Below, one piece after another: positions 29,870-40,757 of a DNA stretch of 64,000 bases (position 1 is the stretch's first letter; each line of letters starts with the position of its first letter). The translations under genes were made by a program, and so were the position numbers. The notes below the pieces were generated by a model, which was given only the letters and a program-made list of their open reading frames with translations, had not been told where the DNA came from and did no database searches. Source of the stretch: Pseudomonas paracarnis (lineage in GTDB: Bacteria > Pseudomonadota > Gammaproteobacteria > Pseudomonadales > Pseudomonadaceae); assembly GCF_904063055.1 (NCBI RefSeq), contig NZ_CAJFCN010000004.1, forward strand, positions 186,001-250,000, given 5' to 3'.

Positions 29870-30007
29870 GGAAATCTCACGGTCTGAAAATGCGGGGTAG
29901 TGCACTGGAACGCCGTTCCAGATGGGCGCAGTTAAGCATTTTGTACGGCATTTGGCACTGCTACTTAGGCATGAAGCAGCGGCTGTGCGACACTGTCGGC
30001 CTGTTAA

Positions 30008-30331
30008 ATGGCCCGGAAACACCGCGTGCAAATCGATTTGAGCAACCCCGACAACCTGACGCTGGAGGCCGTGCGCCAACTGCTTGGCAGCGCCAGTGAC
30101 GACGAACATACCCAGCTGCGGGTGAGCAAGGCAGGCGTTGCCTACATTTCTTCCGGCGTAGTCGGTGGGGCTGATATCGGTGGCCTGCTGTTTCGCCTGG
30201 AGACCTGGGCCAAGGGTTCCGGTTATGTCGGCCTCGTGGCGGCCAGTGATGAAGTGTGGGTCATGCAGATTTTTAACGCGCTGAAGCAGAATTGGCCTAC
30301 AGCGACGTCAGACTATATCGACATCTACTAA
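30008..30331 (+). CDS. Hypothetical protein
   Basis: This 107-residue soluble protein begins MARKHRVQIDLSNPDN and has SKAGVAYISSGVVGG in the centre and WVMQIFNALKQNWP near the end. Codon use is Pseudomonas-like. The family is not recognised and there is no operon partner. Confidence 0.6.
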   Translation: MARKHRVQIDLSNPDNLTLEAVRQLLGSASDDEHTQLRVSKAGVAYISSGVVGGADIGGLLFRLETWAKGSGYVGLVAASDEVWVMQIFNALKQNWPTATSDYIDIY

Positions 30332-30475
30332 GTGCGTTCATATCTAGTCACGATTGACAGGGCGCTTGCCAGCAGTGAGTCAGGCAGACTTGCCCACAAG
30401 CGGTTAACGTCTTGAAACCAATCGCTTTGACTGATGTCGCACGATCTCTCTCCACTTTTTATCATAGGAGGCTTC

Positions 30476-30796
30476 ATGCCTTGGAAGCTCGCATCATTCG
30501 GTACTTTGTTGGCTGCGCTCGCGTTGGCAGGTTGCAGCACCCCGGGTGCCTCTGAGCCAGGCAAAGCTGCCACTGCGACCGATGCCGGTCATAGCCGCTG
30601 TGAGTCGAAGGCTGCAGAGTTCGCCATCGGCCAGAAGGCCTCGCCCCAGTTGCTGGAGCAAGCTCGCACACGTGCCGGCGCGCAGAATGCACGCATTCTC
30701 AAGCCCAATGACATGATCACGCTGGAATATCGCTCCGACCGCTTGAACCTGAACACCGACAACAATCTGGTGATCAACCGGGTTAACTGCGGCTGA
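30476..30796 (+). CDS. I78-family peptidase inhibitor lipoprotein
   Basis: This 106-residue protein has a lipobox (LALAGCSTP, Cys near residue 20) and a compact C-terminal domain (AEFAIGQKASPQ, ITLEYRSDRLN, VINRVNCG at the end) with the two cysteines and the eglin-like loop of the I78 inhibitors. It should protect the cell envelope from serine peptidases. ATAGGAGG precedes the ATG at 30476. Confidence 0.85.
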   Translation: MPWKLASFGTLLAALALAGCSTPGASEPGKAATATDAGHSRCESKAAEFAIGQKASPQLLEQARTRAGAQNARILKPNDMITLEYRSDRLNLNTDNNLVINRVNCG

Positions 30797-30817
30797 TACG
30801 GCTTTTGCATTACCCAT

Positions 30818-30849
30818 AAAAAACCCCGTCACATGGACGGGGTTTTTTT
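30818..30849. terminator. Bidirectional terminator between the I78 inhibitor and cold-shock genes
   Basis: AAAAAACCCCGTC pairs with GACGGGGTTTTTT around a 5-base loop, giving T runs on both strands. It serves the two convergent genes. Confidence 0.92.
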
Positions 30850-30863
30850 AGCTCAGCGGAGAA

Positions 30864-31076
30864 TTACTCGCCGCGAACCTGTGCAGCTTGCATACCCTTT
30901 TGGCCTTTCTCAGCCACGAAGGAAACGGTTTGGCCTTCTTTCAGGCTTTTGAAACCGTCGCTTTCGATAGCTTTGAAGTGTACGAACAAGTCGTCACCGC
31001 CACCTGTAGGAGTGATGAAGCCGAAGCCTTTTTCATCGTTGAACCATTTAACGGTGCCGGTTTGGCGATTAGACAT
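30864..31076 (-). CDS. Cold-shock protein (CspA family)
   Basis: This 70-residue single-stranded nucleic-acid-binding protein has RNP1 KGFGFI and RNP2 DLFVHF. Members act as RNA chaperones; not all are cold-induced. About 150 bases of AT-rich leader lie upstream, as is usual for csp genes. Confidence 0.95.
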   Translation of the reverse strand: MSNRQTGTVKWFNDEKGFGFITPTGGGDDLFVHFKAIESDGFKSLKEGQTVSFVAEKGQKGMQAAQVRGE

Positions 31077-31365
31077 GGTGTATCTCCAAGAAACATATAT
31101 TTTCAGTAGTGCTGTGCTGCTCAGGCCAACTGGGCACACTGGGCTATCATAGTCGAAATGTTCGGCTTGGGAGCCCCCCCAAGGCACTGTTTGCTAATCA
31201 ATCGCTTTGCGTTTGATTCATCATTCGGCTGAAAGCCCCGATTTACGGGGCTTTGCGACGAAATATCAGCTGTTAAAAAAAGCCGTAAAACCTGCATAAT
31301 TTGTGTGAAATGGCAGTTTTCAGGCTGTTTTTCCAGCGAAATGGCCGTCGAATCGTCAGCCAATC

Positions 31366-31680
31366 TTACTTTTTCTTCACCACTTTGCAGGACGAAATAG
31401 CCGCGACCGCTTTGTTTTTAAGCTCCGGGCTGGCGTTCTGGTTGGTCATCAATTCCTTGATCTCGGCAGTGCTCAATTCGGCATTGATCTTGTCAGCGCC
31501 GCATTCGCAGTGGGCCTTGGCGGTCTTGACGTCCACGTTCTGGCTGGCGGCGGCACTGCAGTCGTTGACGAAGGCGTCACGGGCGCCGGCTGGCCAGTTG
31601 GAAGGCGCTGCAGCCTGCGCGCCGAGGGAAAGGAGGCTCAGGGTAGCGGCGACAGCGAGGGTAGAGGTAAAACGCATCAT
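31366..31680 (-). CDS. Small secreted hypothetical protein
   Basis: This 104-residue protein has a signal peptide (cleavage near GAQAAAPS) and four cysteines (NDCSAA, AHCEC, SSCK) that could form disulfides. It ends in a Lys-rich tail. It resembles small periplasmic proteins common in Pseudomonas, but I do not recognise a named family. A GGAGCAT-like site precedes the start. Confidence 0.7.
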   Translation of the reverse strand: MMRFTSTLAVAATLSLLSLGAQAAAPSNWPAGARDAFVNDCSAAASQNVDVKTAKAHCECGADKINAELSTAEIKELMTNQNASPELKNKAVAAISSCKVVKKK

Positions 31681-32044
31681 GGGATGCTCCTTTGGGTCGA
31701 GGACGAACGGCGATTCTCAGTGGCTTTGAGGCCCGGCGTACAGCTCAAGTTCACTTTCGCAGCTATAAAGCCATGAATTGCTCTTTACCCAACGCTTGGC
31801 CGACGCGATGACCGTTCATCTGTGCTAGCATCCTTGCCTGGCTATTTCCGGGCGCGCCATTTGCCGCCTTGCCAGGTCCTTTTTGTTCACTCCAGTCACT
31901 CTGGTTCGATTATCGGTTGGCCGAAAGGCTCCTGCCGCTGTAAGGCAGGCGTTCTTCATTGAACGGCCTGGTGTTGGATCTTGTACTGGCTCATCCCAAC
32001 CCACGTGACCTTTGGTAGGGGTCACCACTAGGAGAGGAGGCGCC
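31681..32044 (+). promoter_or_regulatory. Promoter and leader region of thrS
   Basis: No gene is visible. The leader contains a hairpin with CCTGCC/GGCAGG arms (around 31931-31949) and a purine-rich AGGAGAGGAGG ribosome site directly before thrS. Such structure fits translational control of thrS, but no tRNA-like operator could be assigned. Confidence 0.4.
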
Positions 32045-33967
32045 ATGCCAACTATTACTCTTCCCGACGGCAGTCAACGTTCATTCGATCATCCGGTTTC
32101 CGTAGCCGAGGTCGCCGCATCCATTGGTGCTGGCCTGGCCAAAGCCACCGTGGCCGGCAAGGTCGACGGCAAGCTGGTTGACGCCAGCGACCTGATCACC
32201 AGCGACGCCAGCCTGCAAATCATCACGCCCAAGGACCAAGAGGGGCTGGAGATCATTCGCCACTCTTGCGCGCACTTGATTGGCCATGCGGTCAAGCAAC
32301 TGTATCCAACCGCCAAGATGGTGATCGGCCCGGTCATTGAAGAAGGCTTCTATTACGACATCGCCTATGAGCGTCCTTTTACTCCGGACGACCTGGCGGC
32401 CATCGAGCAGCGCATGCACGCGCTGATCGAAAAAGATTACGACGTCATCAAGAAAGTCACCCCCCGTGCCGAAGTGATCGACGTGTTTACCGCGCGTGGC
32501 GAAGACTACAAGCTGCGCCTGGTGGAAGACATGCCGGACGAGCAGGCCATGGGCCTGTACTACCACGAAGAATACGTCGACATGTGCCGTGGCCCGCACG
32601 TGCCGAACACGCGCTTTCTCAAGTCGTTCAAGCTGACCAAGCTGTCCGGTGCCTACTGGCGCGGCGATGCAAAGAACGAGCAACTGCAACGGATCTACGG
32701 CACTGCCTGGGCTGACAAGAAACAGCTGGCCGCCTACATCCAGCGCATCGAAGAAGCCGAAAAGCGCGACCACCGCAAGATCGGCAAGCGCCTGAACCTG
32801 TTCCACCTTCAGGAAGAAGCGCCGGGCATGGTGTTCTGGCACCCGAATGGCTGGACCCTGTACCAGGTGCTTGAGCAGTACATGCGCAAGGTGCAGCGCG
32901 AAAACGGTTACCTGGAGATCAAGACTCCACAGGTGGTCGATCGCAGCCTGTGGGAGAAATCCGGGCACTGGGCCAACTACGCCGACAACATGTTCACCAC
33001 CCAGTCGGAAAACCGCGACTACGCCATCAAGCCGATGAACTGCCCGTGCCACGTGCAGGTCTTCAATCAGGGCCTGAAGAGCTACCGCGAGTTGCCGATG
33101 CGCCTGGCCGAATTCGGTGCCTGCCACCGTAACGAGCCATCGGGTGCGCTGCACGGCATCATGCGCGTGCGTGGCTTCACCCAGGACGACGCCCACATCT
33201 TCTGCACCGAAGAGCAGATGCAGGCCGAGTCCGCAGCGTTCATCAAGCTGACCATGGACGTTTATCGCGATTTCGGCTTTACCGAAGTCGAGATGAAGCT
33301 GTCCACTCGTCCGGAAAAGCGCGTCGGTTCCGACGAGCTGTGGGATCGCGCTGAAGCGGCACTGGCCGCTGCGCTCGACAGTGCGGGCCTTGCGTATGAT
33401 CTGCAGCCGGGTGAGGGCGCCTTCTACGGTCCGAAGATCGAGTTCTCGCTCAAAGATTGCCTTGGCCGTGTCTGGCAGTGTGGTACCCTGCAGCTCGATT
33501 TTAACCTGCCGATCCGTCTGGGAGCCGAATACGTCTCCGAAGACAACAGCCGTAAACACCCGGTTATGCTGCACCGGGCGATCCTCGGTTCGTTCGAGCG
33601 GTTCGTCGGTATCCTGATCGAGCACTACGAGGGCGCGTTCCCTGCGTGGCTGGCTCCGACTCAGGCAGTGATCATGAATATCACTGATAAACAGGCAGAT
33701 TTTGCCGCTGAAGTTGAAAAAACTCTCAACGAAAGCGGGTTTCGTGCCAAGTCCGACTTGAGAAATGAAAAGATCGGCTTTAAAATCCGCGAGCATACCT
33801 TGCTCAAGGTTCCCTATCTCTTGGTTATCGGAGATCGGGAAGTCGAGATGCAGACTGTCGCTGTGCGTACTCGTGAAGGTGCTGACCTGGGCTCGATGCC
33901 CGTCGCCCAGTTCGCTGAGTTCCTCGCGCAAGCGGTTTCCCGGCGTGGTCGCCCAGATTCGGAGTAA
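32045..33967 (+). CDS. thrS: Threonyl-tRNA synthetase
   Basis: This 640-residue class II synthetase has TGS domain residues 1-60, an editing domain with [10 protein letters not shown] and [13 protein letters not shown], a catalytic core (zinc ligands Cys in [10 protein letters not shown], motif 2 around [11 protein letters not shown], motif 3 near [12 protein letters not shown]) and a C-terminal anticodon domain. The ATG at 32045 fits the AGGAGG site. It heads the thrS-infC-rpmI-rplT-pheST-ihfA cluster; its stop touches the infC start region. Confidence 0.97.
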   Translation: MPTITLPDGSQRSFDHPVSVAEVAASIGAGLAKATVAGKVDGKLVDASDLITSDASLQIITPKDQEGLEIIRHSCAHLIGHAVKQLYPTAKMVIGPVIEEGFYYDIAYERPFTPDDLAAIEQRMHALIEKDYDVIKKVTPRAEVIDVFTARGEDYKLRLVEDMPDEQAMGLYYHEEYVDMCRGPHVPNTRFLKSFKLTKLSGAYWRGDAKNEQLQRIYGTAWADKKQLAAYIQRIEEAEKRDHRKIGKRLNLFHLQEEAPGMVFWHPNGWTLYQVLEQYMRKVQRENGYLEIKTPQVVDRSLWEKSGHWANYADNMFTTQSENRDYAIKPMNCPCHVQVFNQGLKSYRELPMRLAEFGACHRNEPSGALHGIMRVRGFTQDDAHIFCTEEQMQAESAAFIKLTMDVYRDFGFTEVEMKLSTRPEKRVGSDELWDRAEAALAAALDSAGLAYDLQPGEGAFYGPKIEFSLKDCLGRVWQCGTLQLDFNLPIRLGAEYVSEDNSRKHPVMLHRAILGSFERFVGILIEHYEGAFPAWLAPTQAVIMNITDKQADFAAEVEKTLNESGFRAKSDLRNEKIGFKIREHTLLKVPYLLVIGDREVEMQTVAVRTREGADLGSMPVAQFAEFLAQAVSRRGRPDSE

Positions 33968-33972
33968 TTATT

Positions 33973-34518
33973 ATTAAGCGTGAAATGAGACAAGATAAAC
34001 GAGCTGCACCGAAAGCCCCGATCAACGAGAATATCTCGGCACGCGAGGTTCGGTTAATTGGCGCTGATGGCGAGCAGATTGGCATCGTCTCGATTGATGA
34101 AGCGCTTCGTATTGCAGAAGAGTCCAAGCTGGACCTGGTGGAAATCTCCGCCGATGCAATCCCACCTGTTTGTCGGGTGATGGACTACGGCAAATCGATC
34201 TTCGAAAAGAAGAAGCAGGTTGCCGCAGCGAAGAAGAACCAGAAGCAGATTCAAGTAAAAGAAATCAAGTTTCGTCCAGGGACGGAGGAAGGGGATTACC
34301 AGGTAAAACTGCGCAACCTGGTACGTTTCCTGAGTGATGGGGACAGGGCCAAGGTATCCTTGCGATTCCGCGGCCGTGAGATGGCCCACCAGGAGCTGGG
34401 GATGGAACTCCTCAAGCGGGTTGAAGCTGACCTGCTCGAGTACGGTTCGGTCGAACAGCATCCTAAGATGGAAGGACGCCAGCTTATTATGGTCATCGCC
34501 CCGAAAAAGAAGAAGTAA
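33973..34518 (+). CDS. infC: Translation initiation factor IF-3, rare ATT start
   Basis: IF-3 binds the 30S subunit and discriminates against wrong start codons and initiator tRNAs. The protein contains [15 protein letters not shown] and the C-terminal [14 protein letters not shown]. Three ATT codons stand in tandem at 33967, 33970 and 33973, just after GGAG (33961-33964); the ATG at 33985 is 20 bases from it. ATT initiation of infC is established in enteric bacteria as the basis of self-repression. The 8-base spacing favours 33973 (181 residues), but which of the three is used is not resolved; the ATG would give 177. Confidence 0.93.
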   Translation: MKREMRQDKRAAPKAPINENISAREVRLIGADGEQIGIVSIDEALRIAEESKLDLVEISADAIPPVCRVMDYGKSIFEKKKQVAAAKKNQKQIQVKEIKFRPGTEEGDYQVKLRNLVRFLSDGDRAKVSLRFRGREMAHQELGMELLKRVEADLLEYGSVEQHPKMEGRQLIMVIAPKKKK

Positions 34519-34577
34519 TCAACAGGGCACGGCAGGCCTTCTGATTATGTTTATCAACTGAATGCGGAGTACCGAAC

Positions 34578-34772
34578 ATGCCAAAGATGAAAACTAAAAG
34601 TGGTGCTGCTAAGCGGTTTCTGAAAACTGCTAACGGCATCAAGCACAAGCACGCTTTCAAGAGCCACATCCTGACCAAAATGTCGACCAAGCGTAAGCGT
34701 CAACTGCGCGGTAGCAGCTTGCTGCATCCGTCTGACGTGGCAAAAGTCGAGCGCATGCTGCGCCTTCGTTAA
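34578..34772 (+). CDS. rpmI: 50S ribosomal protein L35
   Basis: This 64-residue, highly basic protein begins [17 protein letters not shown], as expected for L35. It lies between infC and rplT in the conserved order. In the enteric paradigm L20 represses rpmI-rplT translation by binding the mRNA. Confidence 0.97.
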   Translation: MPKMKTKSGAAKRFLKTANGIKHKHAFKSHILTKMSTKRKRQLRGSSLLHPSDVAKVERMLRLR

Positions 34773-34801
34773 TTTTGGTTCAAGAATAGAGGAAGTAACT
34801 C

Positions 34802-35158
34802 ATGGCTCGTGTAAAGCGTGGCGTCATGGCCCGTAAGCGTCACAAAAAAATTCTGAAACTTGCTAAAGGCTACTACGGCGCGCGTTCACGCGTATTCCGT
34901 GTTGCCAAGCAAGCGGTAATCAAGGCAGGCCAATACGCCTACCGCGACCGTCGTCAGAAAAAACGTCAGTTCCGCGCTCTGTGGATCGCTCGTATCAATG
35001 CTGGTGCACGTGTTAACGGTCTGTCCTACAGCCGTTTCATCGCTGGCCTGAAAAAAGCGTCCATCGAAATCGACCGTAAGGTTCTGGCTGAACTGGCCGT
35101 GAACGAAAAAGCGGTGTTTGCTGCGATTGTCGAGAAAGCTAAAGCCTCCTTGGCTTAA
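34802..35158 (+). CDS. rplT: 50S ribosomal protein L20
   Basis: This 118-residue basic protein has [18 protein letters not shown] and [13 protein letters not shown], typical of L20, an early 23S-binding assembly protein and translational repressor of its own operon. AGAGGAAGT precedes the start. Confidence 0.97.
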   Translation: MARVKRGVMARKRHKKILKLAKGYYGARSRVFRVAKQAVIKAGQYAYRDRRQKKRQFRALWIARINAGARVNGLSYSRFIAGLKKASIEIDRKVLAELAVNEKAVFAAIVEKAKASLA

Positions 35159-35213
35159 GTACCCCCGACAGTCACCCTGGGCTACTCCTGTGGCCCAAGG
35201 TGGTAAACGTCAT

Positions 35214-36284
<1,071 letters not shown>

Positions 36285-36310
36285 TCGTAACGAATCTTTA
36301 GGAGAGCAGG

Positions 36311-38689
36311 ATGAAATTCAGTGAACAATGGCTGCGTGGCTGGGTAAGCCCGCAGGTAGATCGCGACGAGCTGGTTGCTCGTCTGTCGATGGCCGGTCTT
36401 GAGGTCGATAGCGTTACGCCGGCCGCCGGTGTTTTCAGTGGCGTGGTGGTGGGCGAGGTGTTGAGCACCGAGCAGCACCCGGATGCCGACAAATTGCGTG
36501 TGTGCCAGGTCAGCAACGGTTCGGAAACCTTTCAGGTCGTGTGCGGAGCGCCTAATGTGCGCCCGGGCCTGAAGATCCCGTTCGCCATGATTGGTGCCCA
36601 GTTGCCGGGCGACTTCAAGATCAAGAAGGCCAAGCTGCGTGGCGTTGAATCCAACGGCATGCTGTGCTCCCAGGCCGAGCTGCAAGTGGGTGAGGGCAAT
36701 GATGGCCTGATGGAGCTGCCGGCCGACGCGCCAGTGGGTCAGGACATTCGTGCTTACCTGGAACTGGAAGACGCCAGCATCGAGGTCGACCTGACCCCCA
36801 ACCGCGGCGACTGTCTGTCCCTGGCTGGCCTGGCCCGTGAAGTGGGCGCGCTGTACAACGCACCTGTCACTCGTCCAGTGGTCGCTGCCGTACCGGCGGT
36901 ACACGACGAAGTGCGCTCGATTGAGGTACTGGCACCAAACGCCTGCCCGCGTTACCTGGGGCGTGTGATCCGTAACGTGGACCTGTCCAAGCCAACCCCG
37001 CTGTGGATGGTCGAGCGCCTGCGTCGTGCCGATGTACGCAGCATCGACGCCGCCGTCGACATCACCAACTACGTGATGCTGGAACTCGGCCAGCCGTTGC
37101 ATGCGTTTGATCTTGCCGAAATCAATGGCGGCATCCGCGTGCGTATGGCCGAAGAAGGCGAGAAGCTGGTGCTGCTCGATGGCCAGGAAGTCAGCCTGCG
37201 TGCCGACACTCTGGTCATCGCCGACCACGCTCGCGCCCTGGCGATTGCCGGCGTGATGGGTGGCGAGCACAGCGGTGTATCCGCGACCACCCGTGACGTA
37301 TTCCTTGAAAGCGCGTTCTTCGACCAGATCGCGATCGCTGGCAAGGCTCGTTCCTACGGCCTGCACACCGATGCGTCGCACCGCTACGAGCGTGGTGTGG
37401 ACTGGAAGCTCGCCCGTGAAGCCATGGAGCGCGCCACCGGCCTGCTGCTGGAAATCACCGGTGGCGAAGCCGGCCCGATCACCGAAACCGTCAGCGAACA
37501 GTACCTGCCGTCGATTGCGCCGATCACCCTGCGTGCCAAAAGCGTTGAGCAAATGCTCGGCCTGGTCATCGAACCGGCTGAAATCGAGCAACTGCTGTCC
37601 GCGCTCGGCCTGGGTATTTCCGCGGGCGGGGAAGGGCAGTGGCAAGTTGCAGTACCTAGCCATCGCTTCGACATCAGCCTGGAAGTCGACCTGATCGAAG
37701 AGCTGGCGCGCCTGTACGGTTACAACCGTCTGCCGGTTCGCTATCCGCAAGCACGCCTGGCACCGCAACCCAAGGCCGAAGCGCGTGCGCACCTGCCTGA
37801 ACTGCGTCGCCTGCTGGTTGCCCGTGGTTACCAGGAAGCCGTGACGTATAGCTTCATTGATCCAAAACAGTTCGAACTGTTCAACCCTGGCGTTGAGCCG
37901 TTGCTGTTGGCTAACCCGATCTCCAACGATATGGCTGCCATGCGTTCGTCGCTGTGGCCGGGCCTGGTGAAGGCGCTTTCCCACAACCTGAACCGCCAGC
38001 AAGACCGCGTGCGTCTGTTCGAAAGCGGCTTGCGTTTCGTCGGCCAGCTTGATGGCTTGAAGCAAGAGCCGATGCTGGCGGGCGTCGTTTGCGGCAGCCG
38101 TCTGCCAGAAGGCTGGGCGCAAGGCCGTGAGGTCGTGGACTTCTTCGACGTCAAGGCAGACGTGGAAGCGGTGCTCGGCTTTGCCGGTGCGCTGGACGCC
38201 TTTACGTTCGTGCCGGGTAGCCACCCAGCCTTGCATCCAGGCCAGACTGCACGTATCGAGCGTGAAGGTCGCTTGGTAGGCTTCGTGGGCGCCATTCACC
38301 CAGAACTGTCGAAAACCTTGGGGCTGGACCGTCCAGTCTTTGTGTTTGAGCTAGTCTTGGCTGAAGTTGCGTCGGGCAAGATGCCTAAATTCAGCGAGTT
38401 GTCGCGCTTCCCTGAAGTGCGTCGCGACCTGGCCCTGATTGCCGACCGTGAAGTCGCTGCCACTGCAGTTCTGGATGTAATCCGTGAAAATGCAGGGGAA
38501 TGGCTGACAGACCTCAGGCTATTTGACGTCTATCAGGGTAAAGGCATTGATCCGCATAGAAAAAGCCTCGCAGTTGGCTTGACCTGGCAGCATCCATCGC
38601 GCACTCTTAATGACGATGAGGTGAATACCACGACGCAAAATATCCTCACCTCGCTCGAACAAAGGTTGAACGCCACGTTAAGGAAGTGA
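36311..38689 (+). CDS. pheT: Phenylalanyl-tRNA synthetase, beta subunit
   Basis: This 792-residue subunit has an OB-fold tRNA-binding domain (about residues 40-150), the B3/B4 editing region, a B5 domain, a class-II-like core and a C-terminal anticodon-binding domain (ELSRFPEVRRDLALI near 697). It binds tRNA-Phe and edits Tyr-tRNA-Phe. The 26-base gap from pheS contains AGGAGAG. Confidence 0.97.
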   Translation: MKFSEQWLRGWVSPQVDRDELVARLSMAGLEVDSVTPAAGVFSGVVVGEVLSTEQHPDADKLRVCQVSNGSETFQVVCGAPNVRPGLKIPFAMIGAQLPGDFKIKKAKLRGVESNGMLCSQAELQVGEGNDGLMELPADAPVGQDIRAYLELEDASIEVDLTPNRGDCLSLAGLAREVGALYNAPVTRPVVAAVPAVHDEVRSIEVLAPNACPRYLGRVIRNVDLSKPTPLWMVERLRRADVRSIDAAVDITNYVMLELGQPLHAFDLAEINGGIRVRMAEEGEKLVLLDGQEVSLRADTLVIADHARALAIAGVMGGEHSGVSATTRDVFLESAFFDQIAIAGKARSYGLHTDASHRYERGVDWKLAREAMERATGLLLEITGGEAGPITETVSEQYLPSIAPITLRAKSVEQMLGLVIEPAEIEQLLSALGLGISAGGEGQWQVAVPSHRFDISLEVDLIEELARLYGYNRLPVRYPQARLAPQPKAEARAHLPELRRLLVARGYQEAVTYSFIDPKQFELFNPGVEPLLLANPISNDMAAMRSSLWPGLVKALSHNLNRQQDRVRLFESGLRFVGQLDGLKQEPMLAGVVCGSRLPEGWAQGREVVDFFDVKADVEAVLGFAGALDAFTFVPGSHPALHPGQTARIEREGRLVGFVGAIHPELSKTLGLDRPVFVFELVLAEVASGKMPKFSELSRFPEVRRDLALIADREVAATAVLDVIRENAGEWLTDLRLFDVYQGKGIDPHRKSLAVGLTWQHPSRTLNDDEVNTTTQNILTSLEQRLNATLRK

Positions 38690-38692
38690 CGT

Positions 38693-38995
38693 ATGGGGGC
38701 TTTGACGAAAGCTGAGATGGCGGAACGTCTGTACGAAGAGTTGGGTCTGAACAAGCGCGAGGCCAAGGAATTGGTTGAGCTGTTTTTTGAAGAGATCAGA
38801 CACGCTCTGGAAGACAACGAACAGGTCAAATTGTCCGGTTTCGGCAATTTTGACCTGCGAGACAAACGCCAGCGGCCTGGCCGCAATCCAAAAACGGGAG
38901 AAGAAATCCCGATCACGGCTCGCCGTGTGGTCACCTTTCGTCCAGGGCAGAAGTTGAAGGCCCGAGTTGAGGCTTATGCTGGAACCAAGTCATAA
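38693..38995 (+). CDS. ihfA: Integration host factor, alpha subunit
   Basis: This 100-residue DNA-bending protein has [33 protein letters not shown] and the arm with [14 protein letters not shown]. It pairs with IHF-beta. It may also assist excision of the adjacent prophage, as for lambda. It begins 3 bases after pheT. Confidence 0.97.
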   Translation: MGALTKAEMAERLYEELGLNKREAKELVELFFEEIRHALEDNEQVKLSGFGNFDLRDKRQRPGRNPKTGEEIPITARRVVTFRPGQKLKARVEAYAGTKS

Positions 38996-39332
38996 CGACG
39001 AGCTACCCGTCATCCCAGGCAAGCGCTACTTCACCATCGGTGAAGTCAGCGAGCTGTGTGCGGTAAAACCGCACGTGCTGCGCTATTGGGAGCAGGAGTT
39101 TCCTCAACTCAACCCCGTCAAACGCACCGGGAACCGTCGGTATTATCAGCGCCAGGACGTGCTGATGATCCGACAGATCCGCGCGTTGCTGTACGACCAG
39201 GGGTTCACCATCAGCGGCGCACGTCAGCGTATGTCCGGTGATGAAGCCAAAGACGACACCACCCAATACAAGCAACTGATCCGCCAGATGATCTCCGAAT
39301 TGGAAGATGTACTGGTGGTGCTGAAAAAATGA
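38976..39332 (+). CDS. MerR-family transcriptional regulator
   Basis: This 118-residue protein has an N-terminal winged helix ([21 protein letters not shown]) and a C-terminal dimer helix. It lacks the metal-binding Cys of MerR/CueR. It overlaps ihfA by 20 bases and stands next to ihfA in many pseudomonads; its target is unknown. The ATG at 38976 is preferred over a TTG nine bases upstream. Confidence 0.9.
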   Translation: MLEPSHNDELPVIPGKRYFTIGEVSELCAVKPHVLRYWEQEFPQLNPVKRTGNRRYYQRQDVLMIRQIRALLYDQGFTISGARQRMSGDEAKDDTTQYKQLIRQMISELEDVLVVLKK

Positions 39333-39381
39333 TTCAAGCTTTAAAAATACTTCCACATTTCAAAAGCTTGCGGTATATTCC

Positions 39382-39406
39382 GGTTCGCTTCGTTAAGAAG
39401 CGAACC
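39382..39406. repeat. Perfect 10-bp hairpin before tRNA-Pro
   Basis: GGTTCGCTTC and its complement surround a GTTAA loop. A TATATT -10-like box lies just before it at 39374-39379. It has no T tail and may be a leader processing signal for the tRNA. Confidence 0.5.
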
Positions 39407-39422
39407 CAGTAACACGCCTAGT

Positions 39423-39499
39423 CGGGGCGTAGCGCAGTCCGGTAGCGCACTAGCATGGGGTGCTAGGGGTCGAGTGTTCGAATCACTCCGTCCCGACCA
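39423..39499 (+). tRNA. tRNA-Pro (anticodon GGG), prophage integration site
   Basis: This is a 77-nt cloverleaf with encoded CCA. The anticodon loop ATGGGGT has GGG at 39457-39459. The acceptor arms CGGGGCG/CGTCCCG have one G-U pair. A phage integrase gene starts its 3' end 80 bases downstream, so the tRNA 3' part probably forms attL. Confidence 0.96.
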
Positions 39500-39515
39500 T
39501 ATTATTCAATGACTT

Positions 39516-39544
39516 AGGCCAATGTTCACAGCATTGGCCTTTTT
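39516..39544 (+). terminator. Terminator after tRNA-Pro
   Basis: AGGCCAATG pairs with CATTGGCCT around a 7-base loop and is followed by TTTTC. It may be phage-derived if the attachment core ends inside the tRNA. Confidence 0.8.
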
Positions 39545-39578
39545 CATGTGCGTGACATTTGCGTGACTTGTCGTTTTT

Positions 39579-40757
39579 TCACGCCTGCTTCCTCTTCAAG
39601 ATTGTCAGCACCGGTCCGCGAGAATCGGTTACTGATACCATGTTCGCAGCTTCAATCAGATGACCGAGCTCAGCGCCCGAGTAGTGACTGGTGATGCTGC
39701 CGTTCTTGTGCCCCAGTAGGGCCTTGCGGTCTTCCTCGGTTACGCCTGCTGCTCGCAGCCGACGGCCAAACGTGTGTTTAAGGTCATGGATCCTGATGGA
39801 TGCATACCCAGGGTGAGCGGGGCGAAGGTTTTCCTCCTGCCAGAGTTTCGCCGCTCTCACCCGCGCCTTCTTCCAGGCCGAGTCGTTCATGCGGTGCATC
39901 GCGGTGCCGTTGTATGGGAAAACCCATTCCTTGCTGATGCCGCGCTGCTTCTCGATGATCGACCTGGCCACACTGTTCAGCACCACCAGCCGCTCGTCAC
40001 CGTTCTTCACGCCTGAGCGCTCATGCCGACCGCCAAAGTCGGCGGGTATCAGAAATACGCTGGTGCCCAGTTCCGGTACCGCAATCTCCCAATCCCATCT
40101 CAGCTTGCAGACCTCCTGCTCCCGTGTGCCGGTGTTCACCTTGAACAGCGCCATCGTTTGCAGGTGAGCCGGCAACTCTCCGAAAAGAATCGACTGCTCC
40201 GGCCATGACATCGGGTACGGCTTGCGGCTCGACTTCTTCTCTTCCAGCTTTGTGAGCATCGGCACGCTATCCAGCCACGGCCTGCGCTCATCGTCTCGCC
40301 ACTTCCTGGCACACAACGACAAAACCCGCACCACGCGCTCGATCGAGATATTCACCGTTCTGTTGCTGACTCCCTTCCTTACTTTCCCACCTTCCAGCTT
40401 CTTGGTCGCCAACCTGTCTTTGATGAATGGCACCAAGGCCTGGTCATCAATGTGGGTCAGCGGCATTTCGCCAATGAACGGGTCGAGCTGAGAAAGGTGA
40501 TGGGCCGAAAGCTTGATTGAAGGCTGATCCTTGAACTCCAGCAGGAAGCGAGTCGCCGCCTCCCGCCAGGTCCTGACCTGCTTCACACCGTACACCTTCT
40601 GCTGCCGGATCTGCTCCAACCTGAAGATCAGGTAGCGCTCCGCTTCTTCCCGGTCACCAGTTCCAGTGCTTTCGTAAAGTCGTTCTCCGTTGATTTTCTT
40701 GTCGATATGCCAGATACCTTTCCTTTGGGAGAGGCCTGTGATCGATTTTCGCGCCAT
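39579..40757 (-). CDS. int: Tyrosine-recombinase phage integrase
   Basis: This 392-residue enzyme has the catalytic set of tyrosine recombinases: first Arg in NTGTREQEVCKLRW near residue 233, HDLKHTFGRRLRAAG (His-x-x-Arg) near residue 326 and the Tyr in ITSHYSGAEL near residue 360. It catalyses insertion and excision at tRNA-Pro. AAAGGAGAT precedes the ATG. Its 5' end overlaps the next upstream gene by 130 bases. Confidence 0.95.
   Translation of the reverse strand: MARKSITGLSQRKGIWHIDKKINGERLYESTGTGDREEAERYLIFRLEQIRQQKVYGVKQVRTWREAATRFLLEFKDQPSIKLSAHHLSQLDPFIGEMPLTHIDDQALVPFIKDRLATKKLEGGKVRKGVSNRTVNISIERVVRVLSLCARKWRDDERRPWLDSVPMLTKLEEKKSSRKPYPMSWPEQSILFGELPAHLQTMALFKVNTGTREQEVCKLRWDWEIAVPELGTSVFLIPADFGGRHERSGVKNGDERLVVLNSVARSIIEKQRGISKEWVFPYNGTAMHRMNDSAWKKARVRAAKLWQEENLRPAHPGYASIRIHDLKHTFGRRLRAAGVTEEDRKALLGHKNGSITSHYSGAELGHLIEAANMVSVTDSRGPVLTILKRKQA

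Noticed and set aside
32081..33931. Minus-strand frame of 616 codons opposite thrS
   Set aside because: Antisense shadow of a fully conserved housekeeping gene.
33985..34518. ATG at 33985 as the infC start
   Set aside because: The only SD-like GGAG is 20 bases upstream, while ATT codons are correctly spaced; kept only as an alternative.
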